IMG/VR virus record: IMGVR_UViG_3300021963_000067
Span: 30,778-94,777 of that record
Reading direction: 5' to 3' (one strand)
DNA from: a virus
Length of the DNA: 64,000 nucleotides
Shown here: piece by piece, positions 33,480-40,975 of the stretch
Layout of the letters: every line of letters starts with the position of its first letter
How positions within the stretch are numbered: position 1 is the stretch's first letter
Notes under the pieces: generated by a model
What the model saw: only the letters and a program-made list of their open reading frames with translations
What the model was told of the DNA's origin: nothing
The model's database searches: none
Position numbers and translations under genes: made by a program

Positions 33480-34257
33480 GGAATTTTTTGTGTAATTTCT
33501 TTGCTAGTTCTATATGGGATTCTAATGGAGGGTGTCCAAATGTGCATTTTCTTGCAACACCGTTTACAATCAGTGGTTGTAAGTATTCTTTTGGCAAAAG
33601 CATATTATCAACACTATTTTTCCAAACTGTGTTGGCAAACGATCTAGTATGCGGGATGTTGAGTTTATCCAATTGCTCTGACATCATGTCGTTGGACATG
33701 GGCTGCATCATTAACTGTATCTTTGTGGTAAGACCGTTGAATAGCTCCAGAATTTTAAAATAGTGAAATACTATATAATCGTCGTTATACATGTCTAGGT
33801 AAAGTTTGCTACCCATATCGTTGGGAATATTCTTAGAAATCAGTGTAGTGATTTTCTCTTTTAATCGAAAATCTATCATGCGATTCATAGAAGTCAATCC
33901 AACTAATACTAGATCGCTATCTAAAATTCGTCCTTGATCATAGTCCATATAGATTTTAAGATACTGTTCATCTAAACCACTACCGTTCATGGCTCTATTT
34001 TCAAAAGGTACATTTAACAGTTTAGCTAATTGTGCTGCCCACGAACTGTTTCTATGCAAAGGATCATCCCACCTTATGTTAAAATCTTTTTTAAAATTAG
34101 CAGTATGTGCCAAAGACGCTGTTTTATTATTTAGGTAATCTTGTTTCCATTGATTGCATTCTTCGAACGACACACCCATAACAATATGGTCCATAATTTC
34201 GTCGCCGGCTGTATAACTGCAACCATAGGCGATAATGCGATTAAAATTTTTATTCAT
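33460..34257 (-). CDS. SGNH/GDSL-like hydrolase
   Basis: 265 residues. Block I is IIAYGCSYTAGDE (nucleophile Ser in GCSYTAG), block III NGSGLDEQYL, and the C-terminal GHPPLESHIELAKKL supplies the His. These enzymes are esterases or acetyl-removers acting on glycans and lipids. No signal peptide, so it acts in the cytoplasm or on virion components. It follows the Arg and Gly tRNAs on the same strand. Confidence 0.78.
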   Translation of the reverse strand: MNKNFNRIIAYGCSYTAGDEIMDHIVMGVSFEECNQWKQDYLNNKTASLAHTANFKKDFNIRWDDPLHRNSSWAAQLAKLLNVPFENRAMNGSGLDEQYLKIYMDYDQGRILDSDLVLVGLTSMNRMIDFRLKEKITTLISKNIPNDMGSKLYLDMYNDDYIVFHYFKILELFNGLTTKIQLMMQPMSNDMMSEQLDKLNIPHTRSFANTVWKNSVDNMLLPKEYLQPLIVNGVARKCTFGHPPLESHIELAKKLHKKFLDKLLK

Positions 34258-34270
34258 ACTATTACTTATC

Positions 34271-34345
34271 TGGTCCGGCCAGCAGGAATCGAACCCACAT
34301 TCTAGAGGTAGAAGCTCTATGTACTATCCATTGTACTATGGCCGG
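34271..34345 (-). tRNA. tRNA-Arg(TCT)
   Basis: Full cloverleaf: acceptor CCGGCCA/TGGCCGG, D-stem GTAC/GTAC, anticodon stem TAGAG/CTCTA with loop CTTCTAC, encoded CCA. The T-stem has two G-T pairs. Confidence 0.93.
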
Positions 34346-34350
34346 AAATC

Positions 34351-34424
34351 TGGAGCGGGATAGGAGAATCGAACCCCTAACTAAACCTTGGCAAGGTTTC
34401 GTTTGACCATTAAACTAATCCCGC
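34351..34424 (-). tRNA. tRNA-Gly(GCC)
   Basis: Acceptor GCGGGAT/ATCCCGC, anticodon stem AAACC/GGTTT with loop TTGCCAA, T-arm AGGGG-TTCGATT-CTCCT, encoded CCA. Confidence 0.94.
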
Positions 34425-34425
34425 A

Positions 34426-35001
34426 TTATTGATATTCTATATCTACTGCTAGTATAAATCTGTACTGTTCACTTTGAACTATTCCGGGTCTGTGCCATTG
34501 GTCTCCGGGGTAAATTAACCAGCTGCCGTCTTTGGGCCTTACAAAAAACTTACCTTCAGCTTCGGGACCATTGGGAGCCATCTCTGTACCACAGTAGTCT
34601 CTATCCTGCACATCTTCTGGGATGTGTAGGTAAAATATACCGCTTAACATTTTTCCATTAGGCGACTGTGGATGCCAATGGTGGTGCCAAAGATTATCAC
34701 GATTTTCGGCACCCTGCAAATTAGTCATAAATGACCAGGCCATCATGTTAGATACTTTTACTTCACGCCCCAGGTACATAAACACACTAAACAGAAAACT
34801 CATACGATATTTTAACCAAACAGATTCTGGTCTAGCAAATATATTTTCTTTAGTCTGGTATTTTGGACTGTTAGTAAAATAATTACCATCAGCAATGATT
34901 GATTTAATAATGCCTATGGCTTCTTGATTGTCAGCTTGCGTAATTATAGAGCTGAAGTCAAATTTTCTAAAAGTATCGTTATGATCTATTACTGTATGCA
35001 T
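34426..35001 (-). CDS. 2OG-Fe(II) oxygenase-like protein (TIGR02466-type)
   Basis: 191 residues from ATG 35001; a longer frame to 35061 would overlap the divergent gene and both promoters. Iron ligands are likely in WHHHWHPQSPNGKMLSGIFY and the distal PGDQWHRPGIVQSEQYRFIL. The layout (His-rich site followed by GIFYLHIP and a late WHRPG) matches the phage/proteobacterial TIGR02466 type, also seen here at 39544 and 42618. Its stop abuts the Gly tRNA. Confidence 0.75.
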   Translation of the reverse strand: MHTVIDHNDTFRKFDFSSIITQADNQEAIGIIKSIIADGNYFTNSPKYQTKENIFARPESVWLKYRMSFLFSVFMYLGREVKVSNMMAWSFMTNLQGAENRDNLWHHHWHPQSPNGKMLSGIFYLHIPEDVQDRDYCGTEMAPNGPEAEGKFFVRPKDGSWLIYPGDQWHRPGIVQSEQYRFILAVDIEYQ

Positions 35002-35008
35002 AGTGAAA

Positions 35009-35016
35009 TATTTAGT
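35009..35016 (-). promoter_or_regulatory. T4-type late promoter octamer (ACTAAATA)
   Basis: Lies 7 bases before ATG 35001. Confidence 0.6.
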
Positions 35017-35017
35017 G

Positions 35018-35025
35018 CGTAAATA
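35018..35025 (+). promoter_or_regulatory. T4-type late promoter octamer (CGTAAATA)
   Basis: Lies 4 bases before ATG 35030; only one base separates it from the opposing octamer, so both transcripts start within a 28-base space. Confidence 0.6.
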
Positions 35026-35029
35026 CAGT

Positions 35030-35947
35030 ATGAAAATATTTGTGCAGTCAAATGATACCATCTCTCGAATACAAATTGATATTCTAAATATTCCTCCAAT
35101 AGTCCGGTGGTTTGATCAGTGCATGAAATTACAAGAAACTCATCCTATTACCGGTCAGCTTTTTTTCAACGACTCTGCCACATTGATATACAATCCTGTA
35201 GGCGATGAAGATGAACTCTATTCTGAATTATTGTCAACTGTTTTCAAACTGAAAATTTTACTACTAGAAAAACAAATAACTAAATTTGCCTTGCCCGAAT
35301 TACCCAAAGTGTTTAATCGTGATCAACACTGGTGTAATGACATACACAATCTGTTTGTTGCAGTAAGCGTTTTCCTAGAAAACAACGGAGTTGAATATTG
35401 GAAATTATCAAGCTCGTGGGACAGTAGAATGTTCGAAGCTGCGAAAAAAGTAAATGTGCTAATTCATAAATTAGAAAAATGGGCCTATCCAACTGCTAAC
35501 AGTCGGTATATTAAATCATACGGCCATAAATATCTACAGACAAGATTTGATCTTTCTTATCATGGCCTAGGCCTATGGTTTGAACTTAGTCAAGAAGAAC
35601 AAGAAATCTATCACAGCACATTAAAAAATAATGTGTTTTACGATGTAGTATTCTCAAATGAAATACTGGGCAAAACCTATTATAGAAGTTTCATTGATGA
35701 GGAGAGTGCTAATAGCCCTGCAATATCTGGTATAGATAAAACTTGGGGAAATCTAGATATTAAGCTAGATCACCAACGCGAAGCAATTTTTCGAGATCCT
35801 CAATTTCAAACTTGGACTGAATTAATTAAACAAGATGTTGACATAGCACCTTTAGAGTTTCCCGTAGGATCAATTAATCCTAATAGCGATTTAGATTATT
35901 TTGTAAAAAGAAAAACTACCGAAGTAGTTTTTCATTTTGTAGATTAG
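35030..35947 (+). CDS. Hypothetical protein
   Basis: 305 residues from ATG 35030 (an upstream in-frame start at 35003 falls before the promoter). No motif I recognise. Mostly helical with many aromatic residues; the central RYIKSYGHKYLQTRFDLSYHG block and the His-rich C-terminus look conserved in style. The isolated late promoter suggests a cargo gene. The stop abuts a Gly tRNA on the other strand. Confidence 0.72.
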   Translation: MKIFVQSNDTISRIQIDILNIPPIVRWFDQCMKLQETHPITGQLFFNDSATLIYNPVGDEDELYSELLSTVFKLKILLLEKQITKFALPELPKVFNRDQHWCNDIHNLFVAVSVFLENNGVEYWKLSSSWDSRMFEAAKKVNVLIHKLEKWAYPTANSRYIKSYGHKYLQTRFDLSYHGLGLWFELSQEEQEIYHSTLKNNVFYDVVFSNEILGKTYYRSFIDEESANSPAISGIDKTWGNLDIKLDHQREAIFRDPQFQTWTELIKQDVDIAPLEFPVGSINPNSDLDYFVKRKTTEVVFHFVD

Positions 35948-36021
35948 TGGAGCGGGGTAAGAGAATCGAACTCTCCGCTTTAGCTTGGAAGGCTAAGGTA
36001 TTACCACTATACGAACCCCGC
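35948..36021 (-). tRNA. tRNA-Gly(TCC)
   Basis: Acceptor GCGGGGT paired to its 3' strand, anticodon stem TTAGC/GCTAA with loop CTTCCAA, T-arm GAGAG-TTCGATT-CTCTT, encoded CCA. Second Gly isoacceptor. Confidence 0.92.
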
Positions 36022-36038
36022 ATACTGTTATTTAACAA

Positions 36039-36245
36039 TCAAGTTTCATGATCCTCTGGAGTACTGGCTAAAGGACTAGTTGACGGTTTTTTCTTTGACC
36101 AGGATGAATAACTAGATCCTTCTTCTCTACTGCTAACATTCCTGCCAATCTTTTGAATGACTCCACCGCGGGCAAGGAACTCTAGGATAGCCGGATCAGT
36201 TTCTACTCTTTCTTCTTCTTTAACTTCTTTGATTTTTTTAAACAT
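36039..36245 (-). CDS. Small hypothetical phage protein
   Basis: 68 residues. A charged N-terminus (FKKIKEVKEEERVE) is followed by DPAILEFLARGGVIQKIG, a short helix-turn seen in small phage proteins, and a Ser/Lys/Pro-rich disordered tail. Sits between two tRNA genes. Function unknown. Confidence 0.65.
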   Translation of the reverse strand: MFKKIKEVKEEERVETDPAILEFLARGGVIQKIGRNVSSREEGSSYSSWSKKKPSTSPLASTPEDHET

Positions 36246-36264
36246 TATGGCCTTTTATAAAAAT

Positions 36265-36341
<77 letters not shown>

Positions 36342-36343
36342 AA

Positions 36344-36493
36344 TTAACTTGGTATTATATGAGGAACGTAAGGAACCGCTCTTGGACCGTGTCGTTGCTG
36401 TAATAGCATACGTGCTTCTTCTGCTGAATTGGCACCCACTCGATCTTTAAATTCTCGACCGTCTATTCTAATTGTTGCTTCATATAATTTCAT
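36344..36493 (-). CDS. Small hypothetical protein
   Basis: 49 residues: MKLYEATIRIDGREFKDRVG, then ANSAEEARMLLQQRHGPRAV and a Pro-rich end. Starts at ATG 36493 just past the stop of the upstream gene (36497) and ends 3 bases before the Pro tRNA. The beta-strand then ANSAEEAR helix pattern resembles the 44163 protein. Function unknown. Confidence 0.65.
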   Translation of the reverse strand: MKLYEATIRIDGREFKDRVGANSAEEARMLLQQRHGPRAVPYVPHIIPS

Positions 36494-36496
36494 ATT

Positions 36497-37252
36497 TTAT
36501 TTAAATCCAAACGGACATTTAGATTCTGTTTTTTGATTGTAAAGAGCTTTATGTTGTCCGCCCCACATTGACTTCTTGGTGAAGTTGTTGGCCATGTTGT
36601 TATATTCTTGTTCCGAGACAACATGACTGCGCAATTCAACATCGTTCTCGGATAACGGAATAATCTGTATCAACGGGTCGCCAGCATTTACTGTCAGTGT
36701 TGTTCCTTTTTTAATGAACATGTTTACGTGAGTATTATACTGTGCCTTAAAATCAATTACAGCACTTAGTGCATGAAAATTTGCATGTTGTTCTGTATTG
36801 TGATAGGTACATTGATTCCATGCAAATTTAACACCAGTCTTTTCTTTTACCAACCACGGACTAGAAATCTTTACATGTTGAAACCCTTTATACAAATCTT
36901 CCCAATACATAAAAGGAGGGTGCGGATTAGCATCTAGGCTATTCATAGGATCATGCTTGTAAAACAAACCTTCTCTAGTCATTTCAATTTTAAAGTCTGT
37001 CCAACTAGGAAGAACAAATCCTGTAGTAAACAAGTTAACCATCCCTACACATCTTTTCGATGTGGGAATTGGAATAGTTTCTTTGCTCTTTGGATCCTGT
37101 AAAGACTTTACGTCTATCATAGGTGGTAGTTGTTTCCAACCTTTTGGTACAAACTTATGTGCATGATCGATATTAAACAAATCATGTATAACTTGATTGT
37201 CTATAAAACAATCTACAACTAACTTTTTTCTACGAAAGAAAAACATAATCAC
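36497..37252 (-). CDS. Hypothetical phage protein
   Basis: 251 residues. Conserved-looking blocks: FVPKGWKQLPPM, TSKRCVGMVNLFTTGFVLPSW, SPWLVKEKTGVKF and a Lys/Cys-rich end. Beta-rich, no signal peptide after the basic start (FFFRRKK). I suspect membership of a marine T4-like hypothetical family but cannot name it. The in-frame ATG at 37246 is an alternative start. Confidence 0.75.
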   Translation of the reverse strand: MIMFFFRRKKLVVDCFIDNQVIHDLFNIDHAHKFVPKGWKQLPPMIDVKSLQDPKSKETIPIPTSKRCVGMVNLFTTGFVLPSWTDFKIEMTREGLFYKHDPMNSLDANPHPPFMYWEDLYKGFQHVKISSPWLVKEKTGVKFAWNQCTYHNTEQHANFHALSAVIDFKAQYNTHVNMFIKKGTTLTVNAGDPLIQIIPLSENDVELRSHVVSEQEYNNMANNFTKKSMWGGQHKALYNQKTESKCPFGFK

Positions 37253-37257
37253 CTCAT

Positions 37258-37331
37258 TGGTTGCGGGACCAGGAATCGAACCTGGGACTCGAGCTTATGA
37301 GACTCGTGTTTTACCGCTTCACTATCCCGCG
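37258..37331 (-). tRNA. tRNA-Met(CAT), initiator-like C1-A72 mismatch
   Basis: The acceptor is CGCGGGA opposite TCCCGCA, giving a C1-A72 mismatch, the hallmark of bacterial initiator tRNA. Anticodon stem CGAGT/GCTCG with loop CTCATAA. It lacks the three G-C pairs (GGG/CCC) next to the loop that initiators use for P-site binding, so its role (initiator, elongator or Ile2) is uncertain. Confidence 0.88.
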
Positions 37332-37337
37332 ATAACT

Positions 37338-37475
37338 TTATAGGTGCTCTCTGCGGCGCTTGAATCCACGGTAGCCCTTCTCTTCATGGCCGGTCCTTGC
37401 TTTGGTCAACATTGGCAAGTTTCTCGGTGTTCCATTGTAGCTACTACAGAAAGCATTTATAAAGTGTCTAGCCAC
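37338..37475 (-). CDS. Possible small basic protein
   Basis: A GTG-started frame of 45 residues (VARHFINAFCSSYNG, then TPRNLPMLTKARTGHEEKGY and RGFKRRREHL). No ribosome site is visible and a stop lies just upstream in frame, so it may be chance inside a structured RNA region; the very basic end is the only argument for it. Low confidence. Confidence 0.2.
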   Translation of the reverse strand: MARHFINAFCSSYNGTPRNLPMLTKARTGHEEKGYRGFKRRREHL

Positions 37476-37668
37476 TCACACCACATGAGCCCTAGACCGG
37501 GTGGTTACCCCGTCCACACGTTGTTTCTATTTAGACGACTAGTGTTCTCGCCTTTGTGATTTCTCAAGTCGTTCCTAAGTAGAACCTTGCGGTAGATCCA
37601 ATGCACCGTGCCTATTATGGATAAGACAATTAACCCCCATTTACTAACGGCTATGGGATGCCGGGTTA
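37340..37668 (-). other. Gene-poor stretch, possibly structured RNA
   Basis: About 330 bases between the Met tRNA and the 37669 gene without a convincing protein gene. Short inverted repeats are present: GTCTAG/CTAGAC (near 37466 and 37491), GGGT/ACCC around 37500 and ACGACT/AGTCGT (37534-37575). Local GC is higher than in the cargo genes. Could be a stable phage RNA or a long untranslated leader. Confidence 0.4.
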
Positions 37669-38241
37669 TTAAATAAGACCTTCTGCTGTCAACGTAGCAA
37701 CAACATCGTCGCTCAGTGGCACTTCAGTCTTGATGTTCAACTCCAACACTTCGTCGTTGATCTTCTGTTTTTGCTTCTTGAGATTTTGAATCTCAGTTTT
37801 GGCTTGATCAATCTGCGCCTTGCTAACCACACTGGTACTCACTGTGTCATCACGACCGTACAGACTGGCTCGACTTTCTTCCTTGCGGTTGCGGATCTTG
37901 TCCAACTTGCCGTTGATCACTGCAAGATCACCCACAGGGCTCAGAGTCGACAATTCTGTCAACTGTGCAATACGTTTATCAATGAACGCAGCCTTGGCCA
38001 AAGACAGATCAATTCCACAATTAGAATTAGCTGTGCCCACAAGCCCACGGATGTTGTACAATGCCAACAAGAGTTTTTGTCGACGACTGTCGTTAACGAT
38101 CAACTGATCGTTAGCCTTTTGCATTTCTGCTTGAGCATCTTGAAACTCGTTGATCTCAATGCTGGTTTCAACTTTAATGCCTTTGATGGCTTCGTTGATG
38201 CTGTTCTGGACAGCATTTGCTTTACGTAGGGAAATATTCAT
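37669..38241 (-). CDS. Coiled-coil hypothetical protein
   Basis: 190 residues with two long helical stretches: about 20-65 (INEFQDAQAEMQKANDQL) and 145-170 (AQIDQAKTEIQNLKKQKQ), separated by a globular part with a Cys. No enzyme motif. It overlaps the omega-like gene by 20 bases, so the two are coupled. Confidence 0.75.
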   Translation of the reverse strand: MNISLRKANAVQNSINEAIKGIKVETSIEINEFQDAQAEMQKANDQLIVNDSRRQKLLLALYNIRGLVGTANSNCGIDLSLAKAAFIDKRIAQLTELSTLSPVGDLAVINGKLDKIRNRKEESRASLYGRDDTVSTSVVSKAQIDQAKTEIQNLKKQKQKINDEVLELNIKTEVPLSDDVVATLTAEGLI

Positions 38242-38467
38242 CTCGTTGTCCTTTTTTCTTTGTCTTAACAGTTTTTAGAAAATCTAATCTAGTATACTTG
38301 CCTTGTTCAATTTCATTCAAGGCCGTTACAATAAATCCATGTTTACCGACTACTCGAGGCGCATGACCATTTTTCAACTCTCTCGCTCGTTGACTTGCGG
38401 CTAATACCATTTCGAATCTATCGCCATATGCTAACACTGCGTCTTCTGATGAAAGTTGATTGTTCAT
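38222..38467 (-). CDS. RNA polymerase omega subunit (RpoZ) homologue
   Basis: 81 residues. SEDAVLAYGDRFEMVLAASQ with RARELKNGHAPRVV and VTALNEIEQGKYTRLDFL aligns with E. coli omega ([21 protein letters not shown], then VIALREIEEG). The RFxxVLxAxxRAR and ALxEIxxG elements are the family core. It may replace or supplement host omega to steer transcription. It is expressed from a consensus promoter through a long folded leader (38487-38743). Good AAGGAAA ribosome site. Confidence 0.82.
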   Translation of the reverse strand: MNNQLSSEDAVLAYGDRFEMVLAASQRARELKNGHAPRVVGKHGFIVTALNEIEQGKYTRLDFLKTVKTKKKGQRDEYFPT

Positions 38468-38486
38468 AATTTCCTTAGGTTAAAAA

Positions 38487-38743
38487 TAACGGGTCAGCGA
38501 AAGGTCAAGCAATAGACCGGACAATATACAATGAAGAGTTGTAGTCTTCTTTGACAATGTGCAAAATACAATACACAGAGGTCTATATATTTCCGATTAA
38601 CAAATGACAGTCGTTGGGGTCGGATCACATAAACACGTTCCAATTTCAAGTTGGATTGTAAGTTCGGAGTAAGCGTGAAGCTCATTCCTGTGTGTCTATC
38701 CTCATCTACCTTTCACTTTACCGGTTGTGTATTGCTACACAAC
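38487..38743 (-). promoter_or_regulatory. Long structured 5' leader of the omega-like operon
   Basis: Transcript from the promoter at 38750 would carry about 270 bases before ATG 38467. At its 5' end GTTGTGTA-GCAA-TACACAAC forms an 8-base stem with a GNRA tetraloop (38724-38743). The strand CAATACACA near 38569 can also pair with TGTGTATTG of that hairpin, so two alternative folds exist. Further stems: GAAGA/TCTTC, GGTC/GACC. A 63-codon frame inside lacks a properly spaced ribosome site. Could be a riboregulator. Confidence 0.5.
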
Positions 38744-38749
38744 AAAACT

Positions 38750-38778
38750 ATTATAGCACTCTTTGTGAGTGTTGTCAA
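38750..38778 (-). promoter_or_regulatory. Sigma-70 promoter with dyad in spacer
   Basis: TTGACA (38773-38778), 17 bases, TATAAT (38750-38755) with the extended -10 TGCTATAAT. The spacer is itself an inverted repeat, CACTC-ACAAA-GAGTG, a likely operator between the two boxes. Confidence 0.85.
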
Positions 38779-38793
38779 TGCATTTTGGTAATA

Positions 38794-39540
38794 TTACTTT
38801 GAAAATACCATAATGTTATACAGCGAATTGTTGTTGATATATCGTGTCTCGTCGCCTAATAAGCAATCGAACAGTATGCCCGACTCATCTATATCCGCCA
38901 TAATGTACTTGCTTATTGCGCAAGCCATTCTAACATTTTTTGTTATGTTTTGAACGTAGTTCAATTTAAACCCTTGATCGGCATAAAGATTAATATTAAC
39001 AGGATCAGGACTAGCCTGTATTAGAAGTCCGCCTGGCTCTAACAACCGATAGGCTTCTTTAATATAATTTTCAAACGGATCATAATAGGCTGTTGCTTCT
39101 ACTGTTATAATTGCATCTACACTATTGTTTGCCAGTGGTACAGCCAATGCTGATCCTGTTAAAAATTCTACATCCTTAATAGCATTTTGGCAAAGACTTA
39201 TGTGATTGGGATTTAAATCAACACCTATTAGTTTATTAAACTTATAGTGTTCTTTGATAAATGCCAGTCCACCGCCTTTACCGCAACTTAAATCTAGTAA
39301 AGTTCCTTGATCAGCATGCCGATCAATACGTGCAACGTCAAGACATTTCTTGTAAAGTTGAGCTTGGTATCGCCAAGGTTGAAATTGTTCAGCAAGTTCA
39401 TTATCAGTAGAGACTGTTGGGAATCCGTGTTGATCCAATTCAACATATCCATCATTCATAAAACCGAATCCAGGAATAGACGAAAAGAATCGATTGTACT
39501 TTTCTACTGTATCTAGTTCAAACTGGTTGTAGTTATCCAT
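38794..39540 (-). CDS. Class I SAM-dependent methyltransferase
   Basis: 248 residues. Motif I is LLDLSCGKGGGLAFI, motif II LIGVDLNPNH, then VEFLTGSALAVPLANNSVDAII and YRLLEPGGLLIQAS, the Methyltransf_11/UbiE layout. A Cys replaces the usual second residue of the GxGxG loop (SCGKGGG), as in sterol and polyketide methyltransferases. Substrate unknown. Three bases separate it from the oxygenase gene upstream. Confidence 0.88.
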   Translation of the reverse strand: MDNYNQFELDTVEKYNRFFSSIPGFGFMNDGYVELDQHGFPTVSTDNELAEQFQPWRYQAQLYKKCLDVARIDRHADQGTLLDLSCGKGGGLAFIKEHYKFNKLIGVDLNPNHISLCQNAIKDVEFLTGSALAVPLANNSVDAIITVEATAYYDPFENYIKEAYRLLEPGGLLIQASPDPVNINLYADQGFKLNYVQNITKNVRMACAISKYIMADIDESGILFDCLLGDETRYINNNSLYNIMVFSK

Positions 39541-39543
39541 ACT

Positions 39544-40161
39544 TTAGATCTTTTTAGCTGCCAATTTAACATCCCAAGCAAGGATAGTTCTTGATCCTCG
39601 ACCTTTCCACGGATACACTGTATGAGGAATGTAGCTAGGGAAGATAATCATCTTCATAGGATTGGGGGTGAACCGCCATTGGTCAACAAAGATAAAATGT
39701 CCAGGATTGCGGATAACAGGAAGCCTGAACTCGATCACAGCATCTGATATATTGTCAGTTAAATCCAGCTCTGGAACATCGATATAGATGTTGCCGCTGA
39801 TATGTGCTTCATGACTATGCAGAGCTTGATAATCGCCTGCTGTCTGTCGGATAGTCCAAGCAGACACAAGTACTGGCTGAAAAGCAGCGAGATCATTTCT
39901 GCCACTTTGTTTTGCCTGCGCATCTAGATATTCTTGACATTGTGCCTCAACGTATCGTTTGATATGTCCAATATCTAGATTAAATTCATTTGGTAATAGC
40001 TGAATTTGCTGTCCTCCACGAATGCTAATAGCAGGATTGCCTGCATCATTAAGTTCTGACTTAGTGTGTGCAGTATCTACTATGTTTTTTAAATTAGTGA
40101 ATACATCTGCTGGTACATCAGCAACTGCCATTACCGTGGGATTAAAATATGCAAATTTCAT
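39544..40161 (-). CDS. 2OG-Fe(II) oxygenase, TIGR02466-type
   Basis: 205 residues. The metal site is DYQALHSHEAHISGNIYID and the distal part FPSYIPHTVYPWKGRGSRTI with the arginine for 2-oxoglutarate. SxHEAHISGxIY is the TIGR02466 signature region. Partner gene of the methyltransferase; together they resemble an oxidise-and-methylate pair. Confidence 0.8.
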   Translation of the reverse strand: MKFAYFNPTVMAVADVPADVFTNLKNIVDTAHTKSELNDAGNPAISIRGGQQIQLLPNEFNLDIGHIKRYVEAQCQEYLDAQAKQSGRNDLAAFQPVLVSAWTIRQTAGDYQALHSHEAHISGNIYIDVPELDLTDNISDAVIEFRLPVIRNPGHFIFVDQWRFTPNPMKMIIFPSYIPHTVYPWKGRGSRTILAWDVKLAAKKI

Positions 40162-40175
40162 CTATTACCTATATA

Positions 40176-40249
40176 TGGTGCCCCTACACAGAATCGAACT
40201 GCAAATTACGGATTACAAAACCGTCGTTATACCATTTAACTATAAGGGC
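40176..40249 (-). tRNA. tRNA-Thr(TGT)
   Basis: Acceptor GCCCTTA/TAGGGGC, anticodon arm ACGGT-TTTGTAA-TCCGT with a T-T mismatch closing the loop, T-arm GCAG-type with TTCGATT, encoded CCA. Confidence 0.88.
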
Positions 40250-40259
40250 TTAAAAACTG

Positions 40260-40335
40260 TGGTGGAAGTGGTCGGGATCGAACCGACTACCTACTGCTTG
40301 CAAAGCAGCCGCTCTCCCAAATGAGCTACACCCCC
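40260..40335 (-). tRNA. tRNA-Ala(TGC)
   Basis: Acceptor GGGGGTG/CACTTCC (two G-T pairs, one at position 3), anticodon arm GCTGC-TTTGCAA-GCAGT, encoded CCA. Confidence 0.93.
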
Positions 40336-40341
40336 AACTTA

Positions 40342-40593
40342 TTACTTATTATCTAATTGCTGAGCCTGATACTTTTCTTGAGCTTCTTTTAACTGTTGCT
40401 CATTTAGCCCATGCCATCCAATACAATCACCTGTCGGCGAACGACCGCATCCGCATGTACCAATTTTACCTTCTAGATTTGCTCTAACCTGCATGTCCTT
40501 GTCCTTTTTAAAAATTGTGTCCCAGTTATTGTCAAAAGTTTTTAGAGGAACACTAAATGGTCTTGCTCTAGAACCCTTTCCACCGTCTGCCAT
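40342..40593 (-). CDS. Small protein with CDGSH-like iron-sulfur motif
   Basis: 83 residues. The C-terminal half has CGCGRSPTGDCIGWHGL, spaced like the C-x-C-x2-(S/T)-x3-x-C-x-G-x-H ligand set of CDGSH [2Fe-2S] proteins, though the aspartate of CDG is replaced by Ile. The N-terminus (ADGGKGSRARPFSVPLKTF) matches a type of small marine-phage protein. It starts directly after the stop of the 40594 gene. Confidence 0.7.
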   Translation of the reverse strand: MADGGKGSRARPFSVPLKTFDNNWDTIFKKDKDMQVRANLEGKIGTCGCGRSPTGDCIGWHGLNEQQLKEAQEKYQAQQLDNK

Positions 40594-40770
40594 TTAATTC
40601 CCCTGCGGACCTGATGGACGTTTTTCACGCTTAGGCTGTACAGCCGCACACAGTTCTGCATCGATCATTGCACGTTTCCATGCATTGCGATCTTCTACAT
40701 TTCGAAATCCTGTAGACGCTAACATCATTTTAGTTAGGCTACTCATTTTATAAGTCTTAGTGGGTTTCAT
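40594..40770 (-). CDS. Small hypothetical protein
   Basis: 58 residues: KPTKTYKMSSLTKMMLASTG, then FRNVEDRNAWKRAMIDAE and a basic PKREKRPSGPQGN tail. Probably a single helical domain that could bind nucleic acid. Starts at ATG 40770 with an AAGGTAAAA ribosome site and its stop touches the next ATG. Confidence 0.7.
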   Translation of the reverse strand: MKPTKTYKMSSLTKMMLASTGFRNVEDRNAWKRAMIDAELCAAVQPKREKRPSGPQGN

Positions 40771-40790
40771 ATTTTACCTTTTTAATTAAC

Positions 40791-40880
40791 TGGTGGAGAG
40801 CCAGGGAGTCGAACCCTGTGAGCGTATTACTACACTCTACAGATTAGCAATCTGCTGCATTACCATCCTGCCCGCTCTCC
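40791..40880 (-). tRNA. tRNA-Ser(GCT)
   Basis: Acceptor GGAGAGC/GCTCTCC, anticodon arm GCAGA-TTGCTAA-TCTGT, long variable arm (GAGTGTAGTAATACGCTC), T-arm CAGGG-TTCGACT-CCCTG, encoded CCA. Confidence 0.95.
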
Positions 40881-40887
40881 TAACTTC

Positions 40888-40963
40888 TGGTGGGTCCTGA
40901 CAGTCTCGAACTGCCGACATTCTGCGTGTAAGGCAGACGCTCTACCAACTGAGCTAAGGACCC
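40888..40963 (-). tRNA. tRNA-Val(TAC)
   Basis: Acceptor GGGTCCT/AGGACCC, anticodon arm TCTGC-CTTACAC-GCAGA, T-arm with loop TTCGAGA, encoded CCA. Confidence 0.95.
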
Positions 40964-40975
40964 TTCCTTTTATTC

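Noticed and set aside
38494-38685. 63-codon frame in the omega leader
   Set aside because: The only AGGA lies directly against the ATG with no spacing, residue composition is odd, and the region folds strongly; read as RNA leader.
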